From the NCBI GenBank assembly GCA_029259875.1, contig JAJDEK010000503.1:1-6264 (forward strand): 6,264 bases of DNA, written 5' to 3'. Both the position numbers and the translations under genes were made by a program. This stretch comes from Planctomycetaceae bacterium (GTDB lineage: Bacteria > Planctomycetota > Planctomycetia > Planctomycetales > Planctomycetaceae). This document shows positions 1 through 6,264 of the stretch, piece after piece. The notes below the pieces were generated by a model. That model saw nothing but the letters and a program-made list of their open reading frames with translations. It did not search any database and had not been told where the DNA came from. Each line of letters begins with the position of its first letter. Within the stretch, counting starts at the first letter, position 1.

Positions 1-606
1 AGCCTGATGATAAGCACGCGGTGACCACCCTGCATCAGCAGTAGCTAGTTCCCAATCTTTACCATTCGAAGAAGACCAAACATCATTCTTCAAACTTTTA
101 TCATCGCCAAAATAATAGTTTTCAATCCCGCCAAGCAGCCACATCTTCCCCTTAAATTCCACAAGCGCTGCAGCTAATCGAGGAGTCCAGTTCGCTTTCT
201 TGGTAACTGATTCCCAATCTTTACCGTTTGACGATGACCAAACCTCATTTCCTGCAGAGTGGCCTTTGAGCCTCCCGTTGTACCAACCTCCCATCATCCA
301 CATTTTGTCATCAAAGACGACAGACATCGGCAAGTCGCTATGAATCCAGGGAGCTTGTTTGGTCACAAGATTCCATTTTTTGCCATCAGGTGAATTCCAG
401 ACATCGCGTGGGGGCGCTTTATAAGAATTGAACCATCCACCAAAAATCCACAATTGATCTTTATAGACCAATTCGCCTTGCGAATCGCGTGGCTGCCAAC
501 TTGCTTTTTCAGTGACTTGCACCCAATCCAGGTTTTTCTCTTCTGCAAAAACAGAAATGGCCATCGAAAAGATGACCCCCGCTATCAGCATCGAATGTCT
601 CATCAT
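1..606 (-). CDS. Exported kelch-repeat beta-propeller protein, N-terminal part (3' end outside window)
   Basis: The frame is open from the start at 606 to the left edge, giving 202 codons and no stop. The start is well fixed: TAA lies in frame directly before ATG-ATG (604-606, 601-603), and GGAG at 612-615 sits 5 bases before the first ATG. Residues 1-21 look like a Sec signal peptide: a basic start, a hydrophobic core (MLIAGVIFSMAISV), and an Ala at 21 (VFA|EE) as a likely cleavage site. The mature part contains at least three kelch-type units with the strand motif LWIFGGW (52-58), MWMMGGWYNG (102-111) and MWLLGGIENYY (155-165). Each is followed by an aligned (D/E)VW-S-(D/N)GK-W segment with Trp at 78, 131 and 185, so the period is 53-54 residues. 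Kelch repeats build beta-propellers that bind proteins or sugars; galactose oxidase has the same fold, but no copper ligands can be judged from this fragment. The protein is probably periplasmic or secreted; its ligand is unknown. Further blades are expected beyond the window. Confidence 0.85.
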   Translation of the reverse strand, partial: MMRHSMLIAGVIFSMAISVFAEEKNLDWVQVTEKASWQPRDSQGELVYKDQLWIFGGWFNSYKAPPRDVWNSPDGKKWNLVTKQAPWIHSDLPMSVVFDDKMWMMGGWYNGRLKGHSAGNEVWSSSNGKDWESVTKKANWTPRLAAALVEFKGKMWLLGGIENYYFGDDKSLKNDVWSSSNGKDWELATADAGWSPRAYHQA

Positions 607-937
607 TTAGGCTCCAGGCATCACTATTACGGTTCAAGCAAAATCAAAAAGCGGTCTGCACGTCAGTTATCCACCTGCAAAAAATGGACCATCTCTCTAA
701 GATACTATACATTGTTAAGTAACTGCAATAGCTTACCGCAAGATGGGAAGAGCAAAAAGCATTTATTACTCAATGAAGCTTTGATGCATTCAAATGAGAA
801 TTGCCATAAGCATTACTCTGCTTGCATGGCTGACTTCAATAATCATCAAAGCATGAACAGTAGCACTTCAAGCGAATTTTAGAGTCAACCGATGGGCTGT
901 TCTGAAAATGAGATCCCATTTATCGTTATTGAGATAT
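607..937. other. Intergenic region between map and the kelch gene
   Basis: This 331-base gap separates two minus-strand genes. It must hold the kelch gene's leader and promoter and the end of the map transcript. The only clear signal is the GGAG at 612-615. On the minus strand a TATAGT hexamer lies at 704-709, about 100 bases before the kelch start, but no good -35 stands at the right distance, so I do not call a promoter. A weak imperfect stem at 892-919 (ATGGG paired with CCCAT, with a large interior loop) lies just past the map stop but has no T-run. No tRNA, convincing small gene or transposon end is visible. The gap is long enough to make the kelch gene a separate transcription unit. Confidence 0.6.
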
Positions 938-1729
938 TCAGAATTGATGACCGGGTTGAGGTCCCTCTTTGGTTAAAGTTAAAATCTCAGGACCTTCTTC
1001 AGTCATTAGAATCGTGTGTTCAAATTGAGCCGATAATTTATTATCTTTGGTACGTACGGTCCATCCATCACCACGATCTTCCACCGTTTTCCAGGTACCC
1101 GCATTCAACATTGGCTCGATCGTAAAGCACATACCAGGTAACAATAGATCTCGCTCTGATCCAGAAGTGGGATAATGAGGAATCCCAGGATCGGTATGAA
1201 ACTCGCGACCGATCCCGTGACCTTGATATTGACGCACTACGCCATAACCGAGGTCTGTCGCATAGTTGTAAATCACTTCACCAATTTCAATCACACTAGA
1301 TGAAGGACGAATTGCATTAATGGCTCGAAAAAGTGAGTCAAACGTCACTTGAACCAGTTTTCGCGCTTCTTCCGAGACATCTCCTACCAGAAAGGTCTCC
1401 GATTGATCTCCATACCAACCACCAACGATACTGGTAATATCGACATTGACAATATCACCTTCTTTGAGAACAGACTCATCAGGAATACCGTGGCAGACGA
1501 CTTCATTGATGCTGATACAGCAACTCTTGGGAAATCCCATATATCCCAAAGTCGCAGGAACGTGACCATTCGAGACCGTAAATTCGTGAACCACTTGATT
1601 GATTTCATCAGTCGAAATGCCCGGTTTGACAAAAGGGCGTAAATGATCCATCAACTTCGCATTAAATTGGGACGCGATTCTCAATCGTTCCCACTCGAAT
1701 GGTTTATATATAATTGGATTTCCGGACAA
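938..1729 (-). CDS. map: Type I methionine aminopeptidase
   Basis: This 263-residue cytoplasmic metallopeptidase removes the initiator methionine from new proteins once deformylase has acted and the second residue is small. The full pita-bread fold is present and all five metal ligands are visible: D97 (NVDIT), D108 (GDQSETF), H171 (GHGIGREFH), E205 (FTIEPM) and E237 (QFEHTI). The substrate-site histidines H80 (CHGIP) and H178 and the DGWTVRT segment around W223 are also kept. The length and the lack of an N-terminal zinc-binding or SH3-like extension fit the short type Ia form of E. coli, whose length is almost the same. The start codon is TTG (1727-1729). It is preferred because AGAGG stands 8 bases upstream, the family N-terminus begins here, there is no in-frame ATG between it and the upstream in-frame TAG at 1766-1768, and the next internal Met (residue 27) would cut into the fold. 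The gene appears monocistronic, divergent from rlmB. Confidence 0.96.
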   Translation of the reverse strand: MSGNPIIYKPFEWERLRIASQFNAKLMDHLRPFVKPGISTDEINQVVHEFTVSNGHVPATLGYMGFPKSCCISINEVVCHGIPDESVLKEGDIVNVDITSIVGGWYGDQSETFLVGDVSEEARKLVQVTFDSLFRAINAIRPSSSVIEIGEVIYNYATDLGYGVVRQYQGHGIGREFHTDPGIPHYPTSGSERDLLLPGMCFTIEPMLNAGTWKTVEDRGDGWTVRTKDNKLSAQFEHTILMTEEGPEILTLTKEGPQPGHQF

Positions 1730-1737
1730 AATAACTG

Positions 1738-1742
1738 CCTCT
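1738..1742 (-). promoter_or_regulatory. Shine-Dalgarno that selects the TTG start of map
   Basis: On the minus strand AGAGG is read here, 8 bases before the TTG at 1727-1729. This good site decides the start in favour of the TTG codon. A nearby ATG (1747-1749) is out of frame and stops after two codons (ATG ACA TAG), ending at the Shine-Dalgarno itself. Confidence 0.75.
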
Positions 1743-1775
1743 ATGTCATTTTCAGTAAAAAACTGCTAGTAACTT

Positions 1776-1781
1776 ATTATA
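1776..1781 (-). promoter_or_regulatory. Candidate -10 box (TATAAT) for map
   Basis: A perfect TATAAT lies on the minus strand inside CGCTATAATAAG. Transcription starting about 7 bases downstream would give a leader of roughly 40 bases before the map start, a sensible length. The -35 region at the usual spacing (around AATCAAG, near 1799-1805) matches TTGACA poorly, so the promoter would be weak or need an activator. It is called from the -10 match and position only. Confidence 0.45.
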
Positions 1782-1844
1782 GCGTATCGAGGATCACTTG
1801 ATTCGATAATATGAAATCACAGACCACAACATTTTTATAAATTT

Positions 1845-1871
1845 CTCTCGTATACGATATTAAACCGAGAG
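1845..1871. repeat. Inverted repeat A in the map-rlmB divergent region
   Basis: CTCTCG at 1845-1850 is matched exactly by its reverse complement CGAGAG at 1866-1871, with 15 bases between. The left arm overlaps a separate perfect 10-bp palindrome, TCGTATACGA, at 1848-1857. It directly abuts inverted repeat B. It may be an operator or, if transcription of rlmB starts further upstream, a leader hairpin. Confidence 0.45.
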
Positions 1872-1894
1872 TCAACATTGATTGTCAGTGTTGA
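1872..1894. repeat. Inverted repeat B (9-bp hairpin) upstream of rlmB
   Basis: TCAACATTG (1872-1880) pairs with CAGTGTTGA (1886-1894) across a 5-base loop: eight Watson-Crick pairs and one G-T pair. It begins on the base after inverted repeat A ends and lies about 50 bases before the rlmB start. Its right arm overlaps the weak TTGAGC -35 candidate, as a repressor site might. No T-run follows, so it is not a normal terminator. Confidence 0.5.
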
Positions 1895-1921
1895 GCTTTC
1901 AGTCATTTTCATTCATAGAAT
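1891..1921 (+). promoter_or_regulatory. Weak candidate promoter for rlmB
   Basis: TTGAGC at 1891-1896 and TAGAAT at 1916-1921 are separated by 19 bases, longer than the ideal 17. If used, transcription would begin near 1928, leaving a leader of only about 17 bases, and inverted repeat B would overlap the -35 box. No better pair was seen in the gap, but confidence is low. Confidence 0.25.
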
Positions 1922-1944
1922 AGTCAAAACTAAAAAGAATTCCT

Positions 1945-2730
1945 ATGGTCGGAAAGCATTCTAAAGCAAAGAAAAATAAGCCCCTACTGGGAAACCATCA
2001 AAAGTGTTGGATTTGGGGCAGGAATGCGGTTCTGGAAACATTATCGGCAGGTTTCTGGCCGATGTGGGAACTCCATTTATCAGATCAATTAGAGGCGGAA
2101 GAGATTGCACTAGCAGAACAGCGTGCCAATCAATTATCGATTCCCATCTCCATTACTTCTAACGACGCACTCACACAAATCTGCCGTGCCAGTGATCATC
2201 AGGGGATGATTGCAAAAATGTCACCTTATCCTTACTCAACTGCACAAGAAATCATTCAGCAGCAAACAACATCACCACTGTATTTAATGCTGGATCGGAT
2301 CCAAGATCCCTATAATTTTGGTGCGATGATTCGATCAGCTGAAGTGCTGGGCGCACACGGAATATTTGTAGGGTCCGATGAACAATGCGAGGTAACCAGC
2401 CTTGTCTGCCGCTCATCAGTTGGTGCAGTGAATCGGATTCCGATTGCTAAAGTTCCCGATACGATTCAAGTATGTCACAACTTAAAAAAAGAAGGAGTTT
2501 GTGTGGTGGGGACGACGATGCATGCACCACAAACTCTTTCAGAATATAATTTTCAGCAACCGACAGTTGTAATCGTGGGAAATGAAGGTTCCGGAATCAA
2601 CGCTGCACTTCTCGACGAATGTTCTCACCTGGTTCGCATTCCACAACAAGGGAAGACGGAGTCACTAAACGTAGCAGTCTCTGCTGGGATTCTGCTCTAT
2701 GAAGCCAGCCGACAGCGCAACTTCAGTTAA
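1945..2730 (+). CDS. rlmB: SpoU/TrmH-family 23S rRNA 2'-O-ribose methyltransferase (RlmB-like)
   Basis: This 261-residue protein should transfer a methyl group from S-adenosylmethionine to a ribose 2'-OH in RNA; RlmB in E. coli modifies G2251 in the peptidyl-transferase loop of 23S rRNA. After a Lys-rich start (1-20), residues about 21-94 form the SpoU substrate-binding domain (WIWGRNAVLETL to DHQGMIAKM). The catalytic SPOUT domain with its trefoil knot follows from about 111 and shows the three family motifs: motif 1 DPYNFGAMIRSAE (N124, R130), motif 2 VIVGNEGSGI (N213, E214, G215) and motif 3 RIPQQGKTESLNVAVSAG (E239, S240, N242). Having both domains points to RlmB rather than TrmH or TrmL, though the exact target nucleotide cannot be read from sequence. 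The start is bounded by an in-frame TAG at 1921-1923 with no other ATG between. The ribosome site is poor (AAAGA, about 6 bases upstream), suggesting low expression. It is divergent from map and convergent with the RND pump. Confidence 0.9.
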   Translation: MVGKHSKAKKNKPLLGNHQKCWIWGRNAVLETLSAGFWPMWELHLSDQLEAEEIALAEQRANQLSIPISITSNDALTQICRASDHQGMIAKMSPYPYSTAQEIIQQQTTSPLYLMLDRIQDPYNFGAMIRSAEVLGAHGIFVGSDEQCEVTSLVCRSSVGAVNRIPIAKVPDTIQVCHNLKKEGVCVVGTTMHAPQTLSEYNFQQPTVVIVGNEGSGINAALLDECSHLVRIPQQGKTESLNVAVSAGILLYEASRQRNFS

Positions 2731-2734
2731 TGCA

Positions 2735-2751
2735 ACATACTCTCAGTATGT
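2735..2751. terminator. Short perfect hairpin between convergent genes; possible shared terminator
   Basis: ACATACT (2735-2741) and AGTATGT (2745-2751) form a perfect 7-bp stem with a 3-base loop CTC. It sits in the 27-base gap between the stop of rlmB (2730) and the stop of the RND pump (2758), where a bidirectional terminator is expected. The stem is AT-rich and no T-run follows on either strand, so it would be a weak intrinsic terminator or an mRNA 3'-end stem. Confidence 0.4.
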
Positions 2752-2757
2752 GAATTC

Positions 2758-5700
2758 TTAACTTGATGGCGCTGGAGAACTATTTGTACCTTCTTCTTCA
2801 GGTACTTGCTTCCTGCCACCAATCCATTCGCTCATTTTCTGAATGATTACATACATAACCGGAACCATGAATACACCAAAGAATGTCGCAGCCGTCAGCC
2901 CTGCAACCACAGCCGTTCCCAGTGCTTGACGACTTGCTGCTCCGGCACCAGAGGCAATCGCCAGGGGTACCGCGCCCAGAATCGCGCTAATCGCTGTCAT
3001 CAGAATGGGTCGGAAGCGCAGAAAACAGGCTTCCACTGCTGCATCGGTAATTGATTTTCCCGACTCGCGTTGGAGCTTCGCAAATTCGACAATCAGAATA
3101 GCATTTTTACTGGCCAACGCAATCAACAAGACAAAACCCACTTGCGTATAAATATTATTGTCAAACCCACGCAACATGGTGGCAAAGATGGCGCCAAAGA
3201 TTCCGAGAGGAACAGACAAAATCACCGAAAGGGGAATCGTCCAGCTTTCATATTGCGCACATAGAAACAAATAGACGAATACAATTGCCATGGCAAATAT
3301 AAAGGGTGCCATATTACCCGCGGCAATTTGCTGATAAGAAATTCCCGTCCATTCATAACCAAATCCCTGAGGCAATACTTCGTTAGAAAGTTGTTCCATC
3401 CGAGTGATGGCTTGCCCGGAACTGTAACCAGGAGCTGAGTTCCCAGTAATGGAAGCGGTAGGATACAAATTATAATGACTCACATTTTGAGGACCGGCTG
3501 AGTTATTGACTTTCACCAGCGTATGTAACGGGACCATACTCCCTCGACGGTCCCGCACTTTCAATCGTGTGATATCTTCAACCTTGTTTCGAAAGTTCTC
3601 ATCAGCTTGAACCATCACCTTAAATACGCGGTTGAATATATTGAAATCATTGACATAAGCAGAACCTAGTTCCGCCTGCAATGTGTCAAAGATAGAATCC
3701 AGAGGCACACCCATTTTGATGGCTTTTTCGCGATCAATATCCAGATAGATCTGTGGTACTGTGGCACTAAAACTGGTGTTTAATCCCGACAATACGGGGT
3801 CTGAGTTACCACGATCCATGAGATCCGTCGTGGCCATTTGCAAGACATCAGAACCCGCAGAACCACGATCTTGAATCTGTATCTGGAATCCCCCTGCATT
3901 ACCCAGTCCTTGAATGGCTGGAGGAATGAAAGGGAAGGAAATCGATTCCTGAATCTGCGATAAAGGAACATGTAGCTTGCGAACTAATGCAAACACACTT
4001 AGGCCAGGTTCTTGTCGTTGATCCCAATTTTTCAATGCGACAATTGTAGTTGAATAATTCGAGGAATTTGAATTGTTCAACAATGAAAAACCTCCCATCG
4101 TAATTACATTCGTCACCGCAGGCAGATCGGCAGCGATCTTATTGATTCGATTCTGAACAGCACGTGTTCGATTTAAGGAGGCGCCATCCGGTAATTGTGT
4201 GTTAATGAAAATATATCCCTGATCCTCATCTGGCAAAAAACCTCCAGGCACAGACATAAATCCCACTCCGGTTGCGGCAAAAATCACAACTAAAGGAACG
4301 ATCATAATAAACGCACGTCTCACGAATGTTTTGACTAATTTCATGTAAATATTTAAAGAGCCGTCGAAGCACCAGTTAAATAATCGAAAGAACGGGCCTC
4401 GTTTCTCTTTTGTAGGACGCAACATGATACCGCACATTGCAGGGCTCAACGTTAAAGCACATACAGATGAAAACAGGGTCGCAATGGAAATCGTTAAAGC
4501 AAACTGACGATATAAGCGTCCGGTAATTCCCGGCAAGACCATTGTTGGAACAAACACGGCCAAAAGTACCAGTGTGGTCGCAACCACAGGACCGGTAATT
4601 TCGATCATGGCAATTTCAGTTGCCTTTTTAGGCGAACATTTTTCAGTATCCAAAATACGCGTTACGTTTTCGACAACTACAATAGCATCGTCAACTACAA
4701 TTCCAATCACGAGCACAATACCAAACAGCGAGAGTGTATTGATCGTATATCCCATCGCCAGCATGACCGCCATTGTTCCTAAGAGGGAGACGGGAATTGT
4801 CACTGCAGGAATTAAAGTAGCCCTGAAATCCTGTAAAAAAATGAATATCGTGATAAACACAAGTCCGAGCGCAATAAATAATGTCTCAACCACTTCCGTA
4901 ATTGAAGCAGTCACAAATTCCGTTGAGTCGTAAGGAACAGAGTATTCAAGACCTTTTGGAAAATCCTTTTTTAATTTTTCCAGCAGTTTTCGAGACTCTT
5001 CTGCTACTTGCAGTGCATTCGCTCCTGGTAACTGATAGATGGCAATCAGAGCAGCTGGCTTCCCATCTAACTGAGAGTAACCATCATAGCTTTGCGCACC
5101 TAATTGTACCGTGGCCACATCTTTGATCTGAGTAATTTGTCCATCGTCGCCGGTTTTGATGATAATGTTAGCAAACTCTTTTGGATCTGATAAACGACCC
5201 AAAGTTGTAATGGTCAATTGAAAATCCTGATCATCAGGATTTGGCTCCTGGCCAATCTGCCCGGCAGCAACCTGAACATTCTGTTGACGTAGCGCATTGA
5301 CGACATCGGTCGTCGTGATGTTTCTTGTATCGAGTTGATTCGGATTCAACCAAATCCGCATGCCAAAGTCCTTGGCATTGATCACGGTCACATCACTGAC
5401 TCCGTTAATTCGCTTCAATTCATCATTGATATTAATGGAAGCGTAATTGCTCAAATAGAGCTCGTCAAACGTTTCATCAGGTGAGTTCAACGCAACCACC
5501 AAAGTCATGTTCGTCGATTTTTTCTGAGTGGTCACCCCTTCTCTCTTCACATCCTCAGGCAATGAAGGATTCGCAATCGCAACCCGGTTTTGCACCAGCA
5601 CGTTTGCCATGTCCAAGTCGGTGCCGACATCAAATGTGACAGTTAACGTCATATTGCCATCACTGGTACTGCTCGACGACATATAAAGCATGTCTTCTAC

Positions 5701-5916
5701 ACCATTGACCTGCTGTTCAATCGGCGTGGCCACAGTATCTGCGACCACTTGTGCGTCGGCGCCACGATAAGTCGCAGTAACGGCAACAGTCGGCGGTGTA
5801 ATATCCGGAAACAATTCTACAGGCAATAAAGGTAGAGCCAACGCACCGACAATGGCAATTACAATCGAGATGACACTGGCAAAAATCGGATGATAGATAA
5901 AAAACCGGGAAAACAT
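2758..5916 (-). CDS. RND efflux pump, inner-membrane permease (HAE1 / AcrB family)
   Basis: This 1052-residue protein is full length for the family (AcrB is 1049). It is the proton-driven trimeric pump of a tripartite efflux complex, moving drugs or other amphiphiles from the periplasm or outer leaflet to an outer-membrane channel. The layout is two pseudo-repeats. TM1 (about 10-30) is followed by a periplasmic porter and docking loop (about 35-335), then TM2-TM6 (about 340-493). TM7 (about 536-556) is followed by the second large loop (about 560-868), then TM8-TM12 (about 870-1026). Proton-relay residues are present: D409-D410 in TM4 ([14 protein letters not shown]), K937 in TM10 ([13 protein letters not shown]) and R969 (RFRPILMT). 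The start [10 protein letters not shown] and [10 protein letters not shown] are typical of the HAE1 group, not heavy-metal CusA. Several pocket phenylalanines of AcrB seem absent. The C-terminal tail is short, acidic then Ser/Pro-rich. Start: ATG at 5914-5916 with only a weak GGA 5 bases upstream. It follows the adaptor gene by 73 bases, so one operon. Substrates are unknown. Confidence 0.96.
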   Translation of the reverse strand: MFSRFFIYHPIFASVISIVIAIVGALALPLLPVELFPDITPPTVAVTATYRGADAQVVADTVATPIEQQVNGVEDMLYMSSSSTSDGNMTLTVTFDVGTDLDMANVLVQNRVAIANPSLPEDVKREGVTTQKKSTNMTLVVALNSPDETFDELYLSNYASININDELKRINGVSDVTVINAKDFGMRIWLNPNQLDTRNITTTDVVNALRQQNVQVAAGQIGQEPNPDDQDFQLTITTLGRLSDPKEFANIIIKTGDDGQITQIKDVATVQLGAQSYDGYSQLDGKPAALIAIYQLPGANALQVAEESRKLLEKLKKDFPKGLEYSVPYDSTEFVTASITEVVETLFIALGLVFITIFIFLQDFRATLIPAVTIPVSLLGTMAVMLAMGYTINTLSLFGIVLVIGIVVDDAIVVVENVTRILDTEKCSPKKATEIAMIEITGPVVATTLVLLAVFVPTMVLPGITGRLYRQFALTISIATLFSSVCALTLSPAMCGIMLRPTKEKRGPFFRLFNWCFDGSLNIYMKLVKTFVRRAFIMIVPLVVIFAATGVGFMSVPGGFLPDEDQGYIFINTQLPDGASLNRTRAVQNRINKIAADLPAVTNVITMGGFSLLNNSNSSNYSTTIVALKNWDQRQEPGLSVFALVRKLHVPLSQIQESISFPFIPPAIQGLGNAGGFQIQIQDRGSAGSDVLQMATTDLMDRGNSDPVLSGLNTSFSATVPQIYLDIDREKAIKMGVPLDSIFDTLQAELGSAYVNDFNIFNRVFKVMVQADENFRNKVEDITRLKVRDRRGSMVPLHTLVKVNNSAGPQNVSHYNLYPTASITGNSAPGYSSGQAITRMEQLSNEVLPQGFGYEWTGISYQQIAAGNMAPFIFAMAIVFVYLFLCAQYESWTIPLSVILSVPLGIFGAIFATMLRGFDNNIYTQVGFVLLIALASKNAILIVEFAKLQRESGKSITDAAVEACFLRFRPILMTAISAILGAVPLAIASGAGAASRQALGTAVVAGLTAATFFGVFMVPVMYVIIQKMSEWIGGRKQVPEEEGTNSSPAPSS

Positions 5917-5959
5917 CGTTATCCGTTTCGTTTTTGAATTTTCAGAAAAAGTAATTAAT

Positions 5960-5983
5960 GAAAAATAATTGAATCAATTCAAT
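5960..5983 (-). promoter_or_regulatory. AT-rich hairpin followed by T-rich tract between adaptor and pump genes
   Basis: A perfect palindromic pair, ATTGAAT (5977-5983 on the minus strand) and ATTCAAT (5968-5974), is separated by 2 bases, so it would fold as a 6-bp stem with a 4-base loop. In the direction of transcription it is followed at once by TTATTTTT. It lies 7 bases after the adaptor stop and about 50 bases before the pump start. The form resembles a weak intrinsic terminator or attenuator, but the stem has only one G-C pair per arm. It could also be an mRNA processing or stability element, or a chance product of AT-rich spacer. Confidence 0.35.
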
Positions 5984-5989
5984 CCGCTC

Positions 5990-6264
5990 TCACTTAGAGG
6001 CGGGTGCCGGTTTTATTTTATTTTTGCTAGTTTGAGCGTTAGGTTGAGATTGTTTTTGAGGTTTCGCTTGTGCTGGCGACTCATTCTTAATTGTCACGGG
6101 ACGACCAGGACGAGCACGCTGAAGTCCCTCATAAATATATTTCTCGCCGGGTTTGATTCCTTTCAAAATCACCCGCATGTTGTTTTGTAGCTGACCTAAC
6201 TCGACTTGTCGTTTTTCGACAAGATTATCCTTACCAACAATAAGTAGATATTTCCCTGCAAGGT
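5990..6264 (-). CDS. RND efflux periplasmic adaptor (AcrA/HlyD family), C-terminal fragment
   Basis: The frame enters from the right edge (two bases of a split codon, then 90 codons) and ends with TGA at 5990-5992. The first 60 or so visible residues match the membrane-proximal end of RND membrane-fusion proteins: KYLLIVGKDNLVEKRQVELG, then NMRVILKGIKPGEKYIYEGL, then QRARPGRPVTI. This is the usual pattern of a beta-strand, the 'V..R.V.LG' segment, 'GLKPGE.V...GLQ..RPG..V'. Such adaptors are lipid- or membrane-anchored periplasmic proteins that join the inner-membrane pump to the outer-membrane channel, which fits the pump gene 73 bases downstream on the same strand. After the conserved end there is an unusual polar tail of about 32 residues, rich in Gln, Lys, Pro, Ala and Asn (NESPAQAKPQKQSQ to KPAPASK). 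The N-terminus, hairpin and lipoyl domains lie outside the window. No Met in the visible part is a real start. Confidence 0.9.
   Translation of the reverse strand, partial: LAGKYLLIVGKDNLVEKRQVELGQLQNNMRVILKGIKPGEKYIYEGLQRARPGRPVTIKNESPAQAKPQKQSQPNAQTSKNKIKPAPASK

Noticed and set aside
667..675. TTATCCACC, close to a DnaA box
   Set aside because: It is a single near-match with no cluster of boxes, no AT-rich unwinding region and no origin-linked genes nearby; expected by chance.
454..882. A 142-codon plus-strand reading frame across the kelch start and the gap
   Set aside because: Its first half is antisense to the signal peptide and first blade of the kelch gene, its product has no recognisable domain and an odd His/Ser/Cys/Asn-rich composition, and no ribosome site supports it.
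892..919. Imperfect stem ATGGG/CCCAT past the map stop, as a terminator
   Set aside because: Only 5 bp plus a small inner stem, a large asymmetric interior loop and no T-run on the minus strand.
1384..1632. Second minus-strand frame overlapping map
   Set aside because: It is an out-of-frame shadow of the methionine aminopeptidase core, with no domain and no start signal.
4574..4933. Plus-strand frame of 119 codons opposite the pump gene
   Set aside because: It is antisense to the highly conserved TM region of the pump, and its Thr/Ile/Val-rich product mirrors the membrane helices on the other strand.
6205..6223. Perfect 7-bp inverted repeat CTTGTCG / CGACAAG with a 5-base loop
   Set aside because: It lies wholly inside the conserved coding part of the adaptor (codons for LVEKRQV), so the amino acid sequence explains it, and it has no terminator position.

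Overview
The window is a stretch of ordinary bacterial chromosome holding five protein-coding genes, two of them cut by the window edges. Base composition is moderate to slightly AT-rich. A secreted kelch-repeat protein, a methionine aminopeptidase read from TTG, and an AcrB-type pump with its periplasmic adaptor together indicate a Gram-negative bacterium. The general style of the proteins suggests a planctomycete (Gimesia-like), but this is an impression from the sequences and was not tested by any search.

Layout from left to right. Positions 1-606, minus strand: the N-terminal 202 codons of an exported kelch-repeat (beta-propeller) protein, whose 3' end lies outside the window. Positions 607-937: a non-coding gap holding the leader of the kelch gene and the downstream region of the next gene. 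Positions 938-1729, minus: type I methionine aminopeptidase (map), starting at TTG behind a good Shine-Dalgarno. Positions 1730-1944: a divergent control region with a TATAAT box facing map and two abutting inverted repeats in front of the gene on the other side. Positions 1945-2730, plus: a SpoU/TrmH-family rRNA 2'-O-ribose methyltransferase, best called RlmB. Positions 2731-2757: a short convergent gap with a perfect 7-bp hairpin. Positions 2758-5916, minus: a complete 1052-residue RND (HAE1/AcrB-like) inner-membrane pump. Positions 5990-6264, minus: the C-terminal 90 codons of the RND periplasmic adaptor (AcrA/HlyD-like), upstream of the pump in the same operon.

The adaptor and pump should form two parts of a proton-driven tripartite efflux system. 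No outer-membrane channel gene follows the pump, so that part must be encoded upstream or elsewhere. Map and RlmB both serve protein synthesis (N-terminal methionine removal and ribosome modification) and are transcribed divergently from one small region. The kelch protein has no evident link to its neighbours.

I found no convincing new multi-gene system. The points most worth a second look are the paired inverted repeats before rlmB, the altered drug-pocket region of the pump, the long polar tail on the adaptor, and the AT-rich hairpin between adaptor and pump.
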